This document shows positions 53,376 to 62,897 of a DNA stretch of 64,000 nt, one piece after another (position 1 is the stretch's first letter; every line of letters begins with the position of its first letter). Position numbers and translations under genes: made by a program. Source of the stretch: DATLGB01 sp963740765. GTDB lineage: Bacteria > Actinomycetota > Thermoleophilia > Solirubrobacterales > Solirubrobacteraceae. The stretch is from positions 1-64,000 of the forward strand of contig CAVUFN010000012.1 in NCBI GenBank assembly GCA_963740765.1, in the 5' to 3' direction. The notes under the pieces are model-generated. The model worked only from the letters and a program-made list of their open reading frames with translations. It did no database searches and was not told where the DNA came from.

Positions 53376-53822
53376 TTGTGGGGGTTTGTTCTGATTGCGA
53401 CGTTCTCCCCGGCGGCCGAGGCGGCGCCGTTCTGCCGTGCGCCGGTCGCCGCGGCGACGTGGACCGACGAGGCCCAGGGGGCCCGGATCAAGGTCTTCCC
53501 CACCGGCTGCGGGCGGCGGACAGCCTGGCTGGCGCCACAATCGGCGTTCCGCGCTGCCCTGGCGATCGCCGAGCCGTCCCGGCCGGTGGTCCACCGCCGC
53601 TCGCTGTACGACCAGTTCCGTTGCCACGCGGTCTTCGCGCCCGTGAAGACGTCGTGGAACCTGGAGACGTGGCGGCCGGTGGTGAGCGCGAAGCGCATGG
53701 TGCGCGCGCTCTGCAACCCGGACGGGCGGCCGGCCCCCCGGCCCCGGCCGCGGCCGCCGGCCGGGCTGTCGCTGCTCGCGCGCGTCGCCGCCGTCGCGCA
53801 GGCGTTCTTCACGCGAGCGTGA
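53376..53822 (+). CDS. Secreted DUF2599-like protein
   Basis: About 148 residues from TTG 53376. The frame stays open to an ATG at 53274, which would put NTRVYAALWGFVLIATFSPAAEA at residues ~28-50 as the signal peptide, so the start is uncertain. Body: IKVFPTGCGRRTAWLAPQSAFRAAL, YDQFRCHAVFAPVKTSWNLETWRPVVS and CNP, the D-Q-x-x-CH ... WNLE-x-WRP ... CNP pattern of DUF2599 domains of actinobacterial secreted proteins. Four conserved Cys probably pair. C-terminal RPAPRPRPRPPAG is basic. Overlaps the RNB gene tail by 14 bases. Confidence 0.72.
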   Translation: MWGFVLIATFSPAAEAAPFCRAPVAAATWTDEAQGARIKVFPTGCGRRTAWLAPQSAFRAALAIAEPSRPVVHRRSLYDQFRCHAVFAPVKTSWNLETWRPVVSAKRMVRALCNPDGRPAPRPRPRPPAGLSLLARVAAVAQAFFTRA

Positions 53823-55020
53823 AGCGCACCACGCCCGCGGCCGCGTCGGCCGTGACCAGCCGGACGCTGACCTCCTGCCCCAGCGGCGGGTCACCGTCGC
53901 ACGGCGCCCGCACCGCAGGCTCGCGCAGCTGCACGTGGCCGCTGTCGATGGCGACCGCGGTGAACGTCTCCCCCACGTGCGGGGCGAGCACGGTCGCCTC
54001 GGCGCGGTCGACGGCGGCGCGCTCGAGCTCGGCCTGGCGCTTGTCGCCGGCGGCCATCACGGCCGGGAGCTCGCTGAGGCGCTCGGTGACCCAGCCGGGA
54101 ACGGGCGCCCCGGCGAACGCAGCGAGCGCGCACTCGGTCGCGTAGCGGTCCGCGAGCCGCCGCAGCGGCGCCGTGACGTGCGCGTACTCCTCCGCGAGGG
54201 CGGCGTGGCGAGGCTGGGGCGGGGGCAGGCCGCCGGTGAACGGCACGTAGGCGGCGCCGCGGAGCACGGAGGTGGCGGCCCGCAGGATGGGGGCGTCGGC
54301 GGCGGCGAACGGATCCAGGGAGCGGACGAACGTCCCGTAGTCCACGTCCGCGGGCCAGTCGCGGCCCAGTGCGGCGGCGACACGGCGCAGGCGCTCGACC
54401 GCCTCGGGCTCGGCGGGCGGCAGCGTGCGCAGCAGGCCGGTCCCGCCGCGGAGCATCAGGTCGGCGGCGACCATCCCGGTGACGAGGGACAGCTGCGCGT
54501 TGAAGCGCTCGGACTCCAGCGGGGCGCGGTAGTGCAAGGTGCCGTCGGCGTCGACCTCCTGCTCGGGCGTGGGCAGGGAGACGCCGCCGCGTTCGCGCTC
54601 GAGCCGCTCGCGCTTGACCCCGACCTCGCGCAGCAGCGTCATCGTCGCCTCGGGGACGTCGGCGTAGGCGAGCTGGGCGGTCGAGCGGATCCGGGCGCGC
54701 CGCACGTCCGTGGCGGCGACCGCGCCGCGGGCGTCGAGGTCGATCCGCCACACGACCGCCGGGCGCTCCTCGCCCGGCAGGAGTGAGGCGCGTTCCACGA
54801 CGTCCGGATACAGCGGCTCTTGACGGTCGGCGTGGTACAGCGTCACGCCCTGCTCCCAGGCGTGCCGGTCGGCGGCGTCGCCCGGCTGCACGAACGCGGC
54901 CACGTCGGCGATCGCGTAGTGCAGGCGATGCCCGTCGCCGGAGCGTTGGATGTGGAGCGCCTGGTCGAGGTCGCGCGCGCCGGGCGGGTCGACGGTCACG
55001 AAGGGGACGTCGACGGGCAT
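53809..55020 (-). CDS. RNB-domain ribonuclease (RNase II/R-like)
   Basis: 403 residues. The RNB catalytic core: VPFVTVDPPGARDLDQALHIQR with the acidic cluster (Asp at DPPGARDLDQA) that binds magnesium, HYAIADVAAFV, LYPDVVERASLLPGEERPAVVWRI, FNAQLSLVTGMVAADLML and HVTAPLRRLADRYATECAL. Cold-shock and S1 domains of full RNase II/R are missing at the N-terminus; a short C-terminal beta domain (TVLAPHVGETFTAVAID) may replace S1. Degrades RNA 3' to 5' in homologues. Confidence 0.9.
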   Translation of the reverse strand: MPVDVPFVTVDPPGARDLDQALHIQRSGDGHRLHYAIADVAAFVQPGDAADRHAWEQGVTLYHADRQEPLYPDVVERASLLPGEERPAVVWRIDLDARGAVAATDVRRARIRSTAQLAYADVPEATMTLLREVGVKRERLERERGGVSLPTPEQEVDADGTLHYRAPLESERFNAQLSLVTGMVAADLMLRGGTGLLRTLPPAEPEAVERLRRVAAALGRDWPADVDYGTFVRSLDPFAAADAPILRAATSVLRGAAYVPFTGGLPPPQPRHAALAEEYAHVTAPLRRLADRYATECALAAFAGAPVPGWVTERLSELPAVMAAGDKRQAELERAAVDRAEATVLAPHVGETFTAVAIDSGHVQLREPAVRAPCDGDPPLGQEVSVRLVTADAAAGVVRFTLA

Positions 55021-55046
55021 GCGCCCATCACATCACGGCGGGGCGC

Positions 55047-55286
55047 TCAGTGATGCTGAGGCAGACGGACGCCCGCGCTGGTGCGCGCGGGCTTCTCCGC
55101 CGGCGTGGCGATGGTGGCGACCCAGCCGGGATCGACGATGGCGCGGGCGGGGCGCTCCAGGGTCGGCACCGGCACGGTGAGCCCGATCTCATCGGCCCGC
55201 TTGGCCGTCACGCAGAGCGAGACGACCATGACGTTGAGCACAAGCACGACGACGGCGACGACGGCGAGGACTTCCATTCGGGTCAT
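55047..55286 (-). CDS. Small single-pass membrane protein (CxxAxRxD family in this window)
   Basis: 79 residues: EVLAVVAVVVLVLNVMVVSL helix, then CVTAKRADEIGL and a Pro-rich tail (VPVPTLERPARAIVDPGW). Same juxtamembrane motif as 53155 and 9668. Lies upstream of the RNB gene, 26 bases away. Function unknown. Confidence 0.6.
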   Translation of the reverse strand: MTRMEVLAVVAVVVLVLNVMVVSLCVTAKRADEIGLTVPVPTLERPARAIVDPGWVATIATPAEKPARTSAGVRLPQHH

Positions 55287-55354
55287 ATCGGCCGCCGCCG
55301 GCCTGCGCTTGAGGCTGTGCACCGATCTGGACGCTCGTACGAGCGCCGGCGCCC

Positions 55355-56191
55355 TCAGGCCGACGAGATGCAGTTCTTGAAGATGCGGTTGCGCGCGTAC
55401 TGCTTGCCGTTCGTCAGCTTGCCGCGGACCTTGACCTTGTACCGCGGCGCCGTCAGGCCCTTGAAGTCCAGCACCGAGTAGTAGTACCCGCGCACCTTCC
55501 TGATCCGCTTCTGGTTGCGCTTTATCTTGAAGGTCCGGCCTCCCACCTTCGCCCTTGCCGTCTTGAGCCTCAGGCGCTGATGGACGTTGGTGTGGAAGTT
55601 GATGCGCACCTTCGTCCGGCCCGGGCAGACCGCGGTGTTGCCGGTGCCGAGAAAGCCCTCCACGCCGCCTGCAGGGGTCGGGCTGGGGCTGGCCGACGCG
55701 GTGGGCGTCGGGCTCGCCGTGCCCGCCGGAGCGGCGCAGCCTGCGCGCGTCACCCGGACGTCCGGGGTCTCGTCGTTGGGCCCGCTGCCCGCGAGTGTCA
55801 GGAAGGTGCTGCACTCTGCGTCGGTGTCCACCCGTAGGTGCGCGACGCGTGTCCCTGGCACGAGCGGCTTGAAGACGACCTTGAAGGTGCAGGTGGCCTG
55901 GGCAGCCACCGTCGCGCCGGTGCAGAGGTCTTGGGCGAGGGCGAAGTCCCCCGGGTGGGGCCCGTATTTCACGATCTTCGCAACCTCGTTGGCGACGGCG
56001 CCGGCGTTTGAGAGGCTCACCGTCTTGGTGGCGCTCTGGCCGACCTTCACGTCATCGAAGATGACGTCGTACGGACTCGCCTTCAGCGTCGCGGCGGACT
56101 GCTGGGCCTGTGAACTCGTACCCGTCCCGAGCAGGACGAGCCCCGCGGCGACGAACAGAAGCACCAGCAATGTCGGCTGCGACTTGCGCAT
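55355..56191 (-). CDS. Secreted choice-of-anchor-D/Ig-like protein
   Basis: 278 residues. Signal peptide (MRKSQPTLLVLLFVAAGLVLLG, cleavage near AQA). An Ig-like domain of the ASPM-SPD2-Hydin/choice-of-anchor D kind (VIFDDVKVGQSATKTVSLSNAG, CTFKVVFKPLVPGTRVAHLRV), a TASPTPTASASPSPTP linker, then a basic beta-rich domain (RINFHTNVHQRLRL, GGRTFKIKRNQKRIRKVRG, YKVKVRGKLTNGKQYARN). Shares architecture with the C-terminal part of the FG-GAP protein at 40194. Probably binds the envelope. Confidence 0.82.
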   Translation of the reverse strand: MRKSQPTLLVLLFVAAGLVLLGTGTSSQAQQSAATLKASPYDVIFDDVKVGQSATKTVSLSNAGAVANEVAKIVKYGPHPGDFALAQDLCTGATVAAQATCTFKVVFKPLVPGTRVAHLRVDTDAECSTFLTLAGSGPNDETPDVRVTRAGCAAPAGTASPTPTASASPSPTPAGGVEGFLGTGNTAVCPGRTKVRINFHTNVHQRLRLKTARAKVGGRTFKIKRNQKRIRKVRGYYYSVLDFKGLTAPRYKVKVRGKLTNGKQYARNRIFKNCISSA

Positions 56192-56207
56192 TGATGGCCA
56201 ATCCTAG

Positions 56208-56687
56208 TCAGGAGCCGAACAATAGTCCAGCGCTCGCCGACCTGACGAGAGGGAGCGTGCGGGGCGCGATCTGGGTCGACATCGCGATGTAGCTCGTGGA
56301 CCGCCGGACGGGCCCGGCATGGAGGATCACGTTGATGATCTCCTGCAGATGGCCGTTGTCGCGGGCGACCACGCGGCAGATGAGATCCCGCGGGCCGGTG
56401 GTCCCGAACGCCTCGAGGATCTCCGGGATGCCGTCGAGGGTGGCGATCGCCTCGTCGAGCCGGCCCTGCACGATCTCCAGGAACACGAACGCCAGCACGG
56501 GATAGCCGACCTGCGCCGGGTCGACGCCCGGTGCCGTCAGGGCGCCGCGCGCCTCCAGCTTGCCCAACCGCGCCTGCACCGTCCCGCGGGCCACGCCGAG
56601 CTGGCGCGCGACCTCGGTCAGCCCGATGCGCGGATTGACCGTCAGCTGCTCGATGATCCCGGCATCGATGGCGTCCAGACTGGTCAT
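56208..56687 (-). CDS. Lrp/AsnC-family transcriptional regulator
   Basis: 159 residues. N-terminal winged helix: LDAIDAGIIEQLTVNPRIGLTEVARQLGVARGTVQARLGKLEARG; C-terminal RAM/ligand domain: FVFLEIVQGRLDEAIATLDGIPEILEAFGTTGPRDLICRVVARD. ATG 56687 opens the HTH. Divergent from phenylalanine hydroxylase with an operator between, so it probably senses an aromatic amino acid and controls phhA and itself. Confidence 0.92.
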   Translation of the reverse strand: MTSLDAIDAGIIEQLTVNPRIGLTEVARQLGVARGTVQARLGKLEARGALTAPGVDPAQVGYPVLAFVFLEIVQGRLDEAIATLDGIPEILEAFGTTGPRDLICRVVARDNGHLQEIINVILHAGPVRRSTSYIAMSTQIAPRTLPLVRSASAGLLFGS

Positions 56688-56708
56688 ATCGATCAGTCTT
56701 CCACGATC

Positions 56709-56741
56709 CGACTTGTCAAGTCGCCCGACGCCGGGCAGATT
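56709..56741 (+). promoter_or_regulatory. phhA promoter with Lrp-type operator
   Basis: Promoter TTGTCA (56713-56718), 17-base spacer, CAGATT (56736-56741), then 7 bases to the ATG: leaderless. The -35 lies inside a perfect inverted repeat, CGACTTG-T-CAAGTCG (56709-56723), of the 15-bp size typical for Lrp/AsnC sites. Confidence 0.65.
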
Positions 56742-57612
56742 GAGTGCCATGTTCGAGGAAGGTCAGCTCTATTCGCCCGTCACCGAGGAGGACGACGGTT
56801 CCGTCACCGTCCACCTCGCGCCCAGCCACCCCGGCTTCGACGATCCCGTCTACCTGGAGCGGCGCGGGGTCATCGCCCGCGCAGCGCTCGACTGGGACGG
56901 CGGCGCCGCGCCCGAGATCACCTACACGGAGCAGGAGCACGCGGTGTGGCGCACCGTCTGCCGCGAGCTCACCGCCAAGCACGCGACCCTCGCCCATTCC
57001 GCGTATCGCGACGCGTGGGCGGCCGTCGCGCTGCCGACCGACCGCGTCCCGCAGCTCACCGAGGTGTCTGAGCGCGTGTCCGCGCAGACCGGCTTCACCT
57101 TCGACCCCGCGCCGGGGCTGGTCCCGCTGGAGCAGTTCTACGGCGCGCTCGCCGACCGCGTCTTCCACTCGACCCAGTACCTGCGGCACCCGAGCGAGCC
57201 GCTGTACACGCCGGAGCCCGACCTCGTCCACGAGGTCATCGGGCACGGCGTCGCGCTCGCCGCGGCGCCGTTCGCCGAGCTGCACCGCCTGACGGGCGAG
57301 GCGGCGCGCCGTCTGGAGACCCGCGCCGCGCTCGACTTCCTGGCCAAGGTGTTCTGGTTCACGTGCGAGTTCGGCGTCATCGTCGAGGACGGCGAGCTGC
57401 GCTGCTACGGCGCCGGGCTGCTGTCGTCCTTCGGGGAGATCGACGAGTTCCGCACCGCCGACGTCCGCCCGCTCGACCTCCTCGAGATGGGCACGGCCGA
57501 GTACGACATCACCCACTACCAGCCGATCCTGTACCGGGCCGAGTCGCTCGACCACCTGATGGACGTCGTCGGCGGTTTCTTCGCGTCCTACGACGACGAC
57601 ACCGCCGTTCGC

Positions 57613-58602
<990 letters not shown>

Positions 58603-58610
58603 ACGTGCTG

Positions 58611-58620
58611 AGGCTACGGT
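58611..58620. promoter_or_regulatory. Bidirectional promoter core with overlapping -10 boxes
   Basis: AGGCTACGGT gives TAGCCT on the minus strand (58611-58616, 8 bases before murB) and TACGGT on the plus strand (58615-58620, 7 bases before azlC), sharing TA. Confidence 0.6.
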
Positions 58621-58627
58621 CGCCCCC

Positions 58628-59254
58628 GTGCGGCCCGACGACGTCACTCGCGATGCCCTCAGCATCGGGCTGGCCACGGGCGTGTACGCGGTCTCCTTCG
58701 GCGTCCTCTCCATCGCCGCCGGGCTCAGCGTCGCGCAGACGTGCGTGCTGTCACTGGCCTGCTTCACGGGCGCGTCGCAGTTCTCCTACGTGTCCGTGCT
58801 CGGTGCGGGCGGGTCCGTCGCCGCGGCGCTGGCGCCGTCGCTGCTGCTCGCCGCGCGCAACGGCGTTTACGCGCTCAGTCTCGGCCGCGTGATCCGCAGG
58901 CGCGACGCGCACCTGGTCATCGACGAGTCCACCGCGATGGCCGTCGCTCACGGCGGCAGCCGCCGGGCGTTCCTGGCCACGGGGTTCTCCGTCTTCGTGT
59001 TCTGGAACACGGGCACCCTGATCGGCGCGCTGGTCGGCAGCGGCGTGGACCCGCGCGACCTCGGCCTCGACGCGCTCTTCCCCGCCGTCTTCATCGCTCT
59101 GCTCGCCCCCCAGCTGCGGCGGGCCGGGGCCGTTCAGGCGGCGGTGGCGGGCGCGCTGATCGCCGTCGTGCTGCTGCCGCTGACGCCGGCGGGCGTGCCG
59201 GTGATGGTGTCGGCGCTCGTCGGCCTCGCCGTGCTGGCCCGGCACCGCGCATGA
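58628..59254 (+). CDS. azlC: AzlC-family branched-chain amino acid exporter, large subunit
   Basis: 208 residues, about seven helices. DALSIGLATGVYAVSFGVLSIAAGLS, FTGASQFSYVSVLGAG and LLAARNGVYALSLGRVI are typical AzlC blocks. GTG start, leaderless. Stop overlaps azlD as ATGA. Confidence 0.9.
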   Translation: MRPDDVTRDALSIGLATGVYAVSFGVLSIAAGLSVAQTCVLSLACFTGASQFSYVSVLGAGGSVAAALAPSLLLAARNGVYALSLGRVIRRRDAHLVIDESTAMAVAHGGSRRAFLATGFSVFVFWNTGTLIGALVGSGVDPRDLGLDALFPAVFIALLAPQLRRAGAVQAAVAGALIAVVLLPLTPAGVPVMVSALVGLAVLARHRA

Positions 59255-59547
59255 GCTGGCCGGCCGTGCTCGCGCTCTGCGGCGGCGCCTACGCCCTCAA
59301 GCTGGCGGGGGTCGTGCTCGCCGGGCGCATCGACGCCGAGCGCGCCGAACGGTGGGGCCTCGAACTGCTCGTCGTCCCGGTCCTGGCCGCGCTGATCGTC
59401 ACCCAGACCATCGGGACTGGCGACGAGCTCGTGCTCGACGCCCGGCTGCCGGCGGTGCTGGTCGCGGCGGTGCTGGTCTGGCGCAGGGCGCCGTTCCTGC
59501 TGATCGTGCTCGCGGCCGGAGGGACCGCGGCGCTGCTGCGTCTGTAG
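59251..59547 (+). CDS. azlD: AzlD-family exporter, small subunit
   Basis: 98 residues, three to four helices: AVLALCGGAYALKLAGVVL, LLVVPVLAALIVTQTI, RLPAVLVAAVLVWRRAPFLLIVLAAGGTAALLR. Always partnered with AzlC in amino acid export. Followed by a terminator. Confidence 0.9.
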   Translation: MSWPAVLALCGGAYALKLAGVVLAGRIDAERAERWGLELLVVPVLAALIVTQTIGTGDELVLDARLPAVLVAAVLVWRRAPFLLIVLAAGGTAALLRL

Positions 59548-59569
59548 GGGGGGCGGCCGTTAAACACGT

Positions 59570-59590
59570 CCGCCCGGCATCGCCGGGCGG
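59570..59590 (+). terminator. azlCD terminator
   Basis: Perfect 9-bp stem CCGCCCGGC/GCCGGGCGG with loop ATC, 23 bases after the azlD stop; no T-tract. Confidence 0.65.
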
Positions 59591-59617
59591 AGTGAGGAGG
59601 GGTGACCGCGGAGCGGT

Positions 59618-59749
59618 CTATGCGAACCGGGGGAGAGCTGCGCGGGCGAACCGGGGATCGGTCCGCTCGGAGGAGAAGCGCGGCTGGGCCGGGGCGTTGA
59701 CCACGGCCCGCCGGAAGCGGGAGAGGAGGATTTTGCGCGTGGTCTTCAT
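59618..59749 (-). CDS. Possible small basic peptide
   Basis: 43 residues, MKTTRKILLSRFRRAVVNA then PAQPRFSSERTDPRFARAA, 10 Arg and no Asp/Glu excess. Codon use is compatible with coding. A loose GGTGGGTGAG lies ~12 bases ahead of the ATG. No recognisable family. Confidence 0.3.
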   Translation of the reverse strand: MKTTRKILLSRFRRAVVNAPAQPRFSSERTDPRFARAALPRFA

Positions 59750-59847
59750 GGACCGAATACTCACCCACCACGCGTCACCCGTCATCGGCCTTGCAGATGA
59801 TCTTGGGGTCCTCCCGACGGACGAGAGGGTTAACCCCACCCCTGCCC

Positions 59848-61332
59848 CTACGCCCCGGGGATCTCCCACTCGTGCACGGGGACGTTCGCGTGCATCTGCT
59901 CGCGGTAGAGCAGCGTCATCTCGCGCAGCGCCTCGCCCCGGTCGAGCTTGCGCGTCTCGTGGAAGTGGCGGAAGGCGGCGACCTGCCAGGTGGCGCCGTT
60001 GCGACCGGTCACGCAGCGCCGCTCGATGATGCCGAGCAGGCGCTCGCGGTCGGCGTCGTGGATGCCCCACGCCTTCAGGCCCTGATGGGCGATCGGCAGC
60101 AGCCGGCGCACGACGAGCTCCCCCACCGGGACCTCTCCGAGCGACGGCCAGTAGACCTGCGCGCCCAGGCCGTCGCGCGCGCCTGCGTGGAAGTTCTCCT
60201 CGGCGGCCGAGAAGCTCATCGCCGACCACACCGGCCGCTCCTCGGAGCCGAGGATGCGGATCAACCCGTAGTAGAAGGCGGCGTTGGCGAGGATGTCGAC
60301 GACCGTCGGGCCGGCGGGCAGCAGGCGGTTCTCGATGCGCAGGTGCGGCCGTCCGTCGACCACGGCGTAGACGGGCCGGTTCCAGCGGTAGACGGTCCCG
60401 TTGTGCAGCCGCAGCTCGGGCAGCTTGGGGATCTCGCCGCGGTCGAGCATCGCCTCGGGCTCCTCGTCGTCGACGAGCGGGAGCAGCGCGCTGTAGTAGC
60501 GGACGTTCTCCTCGAAGAGATCGAAGATGCCGGTGATCCAGCGCTCGCCGAACCAGACGCGCGGGCGCACGCCCTGGGCCTTGAGCTCCTCCGAGCGCGT
60601 GTCCGTCGCCTGCTCGAAGAGCGCGATGCGCGTCTCCTGCCACAGCTCCTTGCCGAACAGGAACGGGGAGTTGGCGCCGACCGCGAGCTGGATGCCGGCG
60701 ATCGCCTGCGCCGCGTTCCAGTGGTCCGCGAACAGGTTGGGGTCGATCTGCTGGTGCAGCTGGACGCTCGTGCAGGCCGCCTCGGGCAGGATCGTCTCGG
60801 CGTACGTGGACAGCCGCTCGGCGCCCTCGATCGCGATGTGCAGGTCCTCGCCGCGGGCCGCGAAGATCTGCTCGTTGAGCAGGGCGTAGCGCGGGTTGTC
60901 CGAGAAGGACTCCGCGCCCATGTGCTCCTCGTCGACGGTCGGCAGGATGCCGATCATCACCATCCGCCCGTCGGCCATCCGGGCCTTCTCCTCGGCGGCG
61001 TTGAGGCTGGCCCGGATCGTCCGCTCGAGGTCGGCGAACATGTCCGGCTCGAGCAGGTGGGGCGGGATGTTGATCTCGACGTTGAACTGCCCGAGCTCCG
61101 TGACGAAGTCCGGATCCGCGATCGCCTCCAGCACCGCGGCGTTGCGCATCGCCGGCCGACCGTCGGCGTCGGTCAGGTTGAGCTCGATCTCCAGGCCGAT
61201 GGAGCGATGGTCGGCGTCGAAGCGCGCCTCGGAGAGCATGCGCGCGAACACGTCGAGGTCGCGCTTGACCTTGGCGCGATAGCGCTGTCGGTCCTCCCGC
61301 GTGAAGACACGCTGCTCGACCTCCTCGCCCAT
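59848..61332 (-). CDS. GCS2-type glutamate-cysteine ligase family protein
   Basis: 494 residues. SIGLEIELNLTDADG, FNVEINIPPHLLEPD, GILPTVDEEHMG, CTSVQLHQQIDPN and GANSPFLFGKELWQETRIALFEQATD match the carboxylate-amine ligase family GCS2 (GshA/EgtA/YbdK). Such enzymes join glutamate to cysteine or another amine using ATP; in actinobacteria this may serve ergothioneine or a related thiol. Substrate not fixed by sequence. Ends ~270 bases from the terminator of azlCD. Confidence 0.88.
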   Translation of the reverse strand: MGEEVEQRVFTREDRQRYRAKVKRDLDVFARMLSEARFDADHRSIGLEIELNLTDADGRPAMRNAAVLEAIADPDFVTELGQFNVEINIPPHLLEPDMFADLERTIRASLNAAEEKARMADGRMVMIGILPTVDEEHMGAESFSDNPRYALLNEQIFAARGEDLHIAIEGAERLSTYAETILPEAACTSVQLHQQIDPNLFADHWNAAQAIAGIQLAVGANSPFLFGKELWQETRIALFEQATDTRSEELKAQGVRPRVWFGERWITGIFDLFEENVRYYSALLPLVDDEEPEAMLDRGEIPKLPELRLHNGTVYRWNRPVYAVVDGRPHLRIENRLLPAGPTVVDILANAAFYYGLIRILGSEERPVWSAMSFSAAEENFHAGARDGLGAQVYWPSLGEVPVGELVVRRLLPIAHQGLKAWGIHDADRERLLGIIERRCVTGRNGATWQVAAFRHFHETRKLDRGEALREMTLLYREQMHANVPVHEWEIPGA

Positions 61333-61373
61333 GCGCCGTGGAGGCTAGAGCGCTGCGCTCCAGCACCGCTGCG

Positions 61374-62852
61374 CTAGCCGAGCAGCGCCATGGCGGCGTT
61401 GTGGCCGCCGATGCCACTGACCCCGCCGCCGCGACGGGCGCCCGCCCCCGCCCGGAGGATGCGCGGGTCATCCGTGGCGACGCCCCAGACGTCGGGGTCG
61501 TCCTCGTCGCGCCACGGCCAGTCGAGGTCGCCGTGGAAGATGTTGCCGCCGGGCATCGCCAGCTCGCGCTCGAGGTCCGCGGGCGTGCGGATCTCCAGGC
61601 AGGGCGCGCCCTCGGCGTCCCGGGCCAGGCAGTCGCGGATCGGCTCGGAGAGGTGGGTGTCGAGCCGGTCGAGCAGGCGTTCGCAGAGGAAGTCGCCCTG
61701 CGAGCTCATCTCGGGCGTGACGTGCAGCCCGAAGATCGTCAGCGTGTGCGCGGGTGGGTCCCCGGCCACGATCGAGGGATCGGCGAGCGTGTGGCAGTAG
61801 AGCTCGGCGGGGAGCCGCTCCGGCAGCTCGCCCTTGCGCGCTGCGGCACATGCGGCCGCGAGGTTGGTCGTCTCCTCGTCGAGGCGGAACGTGCCGGCGA
61901 AGGCGACCGCCGGGTCGTGCCCGGAGCGCAGCTGCGGCAAGCGGTCCAGCAGCAGGTTGACCTTGAGCTGGGCGCCCCAGCACGGGTCGACCTCGCCGGG
62001 CCCGCCCCGCAGGCGCTCGAGCACCGGCGGCGCGCAGTTGGCGAGCACGTGGTCGGCGGTCACCGTGTGCTCGCCGGCCTCGTCGCGCCAGGTGACCTCG
62101 GCGCCGTCGATGGCGAGCACCTCGGCGCCGCAGCGCAGGTCGGCGCCCGCCGCGCGCGCCGCGGTCTCGAGCGCGCCGGAGACCGCGCCCATGCCTCCGA
62201 CCGGCACGCGCCAGCGCCCGTCCCCGTTGCCGACCACGTGGTAGAGGAAGCAGCGGTTCTGGCGCAGGGAGGCGTCGTGGACGTCCGCCAGCGTCCCGAT
62301 CAGCCCGTCGGTGGAGACCATGCCGCTGATCAGCTCGTCGTCGAAGCGCTCGTCGAGCACCTCGCCCAGCGGGCGCTCGGCGATCCAGCGCGCGTCGCCG
62401 AGCAGGGCCAGCGCCTCGGCGCGCGTCGGGAGCGGCTTCGTGAAGGTCGGGAACAGCCGCTCGGCCGCCCCGCCCAGCTCGTCGTAGAGCGCGAGGAACG
62501 CGTCGTGGTCGGCGTCGCTGCCGGTGCGCGCGCGGAACGAGGCGCGGGTCGCGGCGCTCGTCGCGTCCTGCTCGACCAGCAGCGCGCCGCCGTCGTAGGG
62601 CGCGAAGGCGGCGACGTCGCGGTCGGCGAGCTCGAGCGGGATGCCGAGCTCGCGCGCGAGCGCCTGCGGGAAGAGCGAGACGAGATACGAGTATCGCGAC
62701 AGCCGGGCGTCGCGCCCGGCGAACGGCCGCTCCGAGACCGCCGCGCCCCCGAGGTGGTCGCGCCGCTCGAGCAGCAGCACCGCACGGCCGGCGCGCGCGA
62801 GCAGCGCGGCGGCGACGAGCCCGTTGTGGCCTCCTCCGACGATCACCTCCAT
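61374..62852 (-). CDS. Phytoene dehydrogenase-like FAD-dependent oxidoreductase
   Basis: 492 residues. Dinucleotide fold EVIVGGGHNGLVAAALLARAGRAVLLLERRDHLGGAA at the N-terminus, RVPVGGMGAVSGALETAARAAGADLRCGAEV in the middle and a C-terminal flavin segment SGIGGHNAAMALLG: the CrtI/amine-oxidase superfamily pattern. Acts on unsaturated or isoprenoid-like substrates in homologues; function here unknown. An ATG at 62867 is in frame. Divergent from the protease, 45 bases away. Confidence 0.9.
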   Translation of the reverse strand: MEVIVGGGHNGLVAAALLARAGRAVLLLERRDHLGGAAVSERPFAGRDARLSRYSYLVSLFPQALARELGIPLELADRDVAAFAPYDGGALLVEQDATSAATRASFRARTGSDADHDAFLALYDELGGAAERLFPTFTKPLPTRAEALALLGDARWIAERPLGEVLDERFDDELISGMVSTDGLIGTLADVHDASLRQNRCFLYHVVGNGDGRWRVPVGGMGAVSGALETAARAAGADLRCGAEVLAIDGAEVTWRDEAGEHTVTADHVLANCAPPVLERLRGGPGEVDPCWGAQLKVNLLLDRLPQLRSGHDPAVAFAGTFRLDEETTNLAAACAAARKGELPERLPAELYCHTLADPSIVAGDPPAHTLTIFGLHVTPEMSSQGDFLCERLLDRLDTHLSEPIRDCLARDAEGAPCLEIRTPADLERELAMPGGNIFHGDLDWPWRDEDDPDVWGVATDDPRILRAGAGARRGGGVSGIGGHNAAMALLG

Positions 62853-62897
62853 GGCAACCGCCACCATACGGGGGCTCGTGCTGGCAGTATCCCGTGC

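Larger units (their letters stand above)
59548..59847. other. 300-bp region after azlD
   Basis: Holds the azlCD hairpin, one possible 43-residue ORF on the minus strand, and the 3' flank of the glutamate-cysteine ligase gene. Nothing else is supported. Confidence 0.5.
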
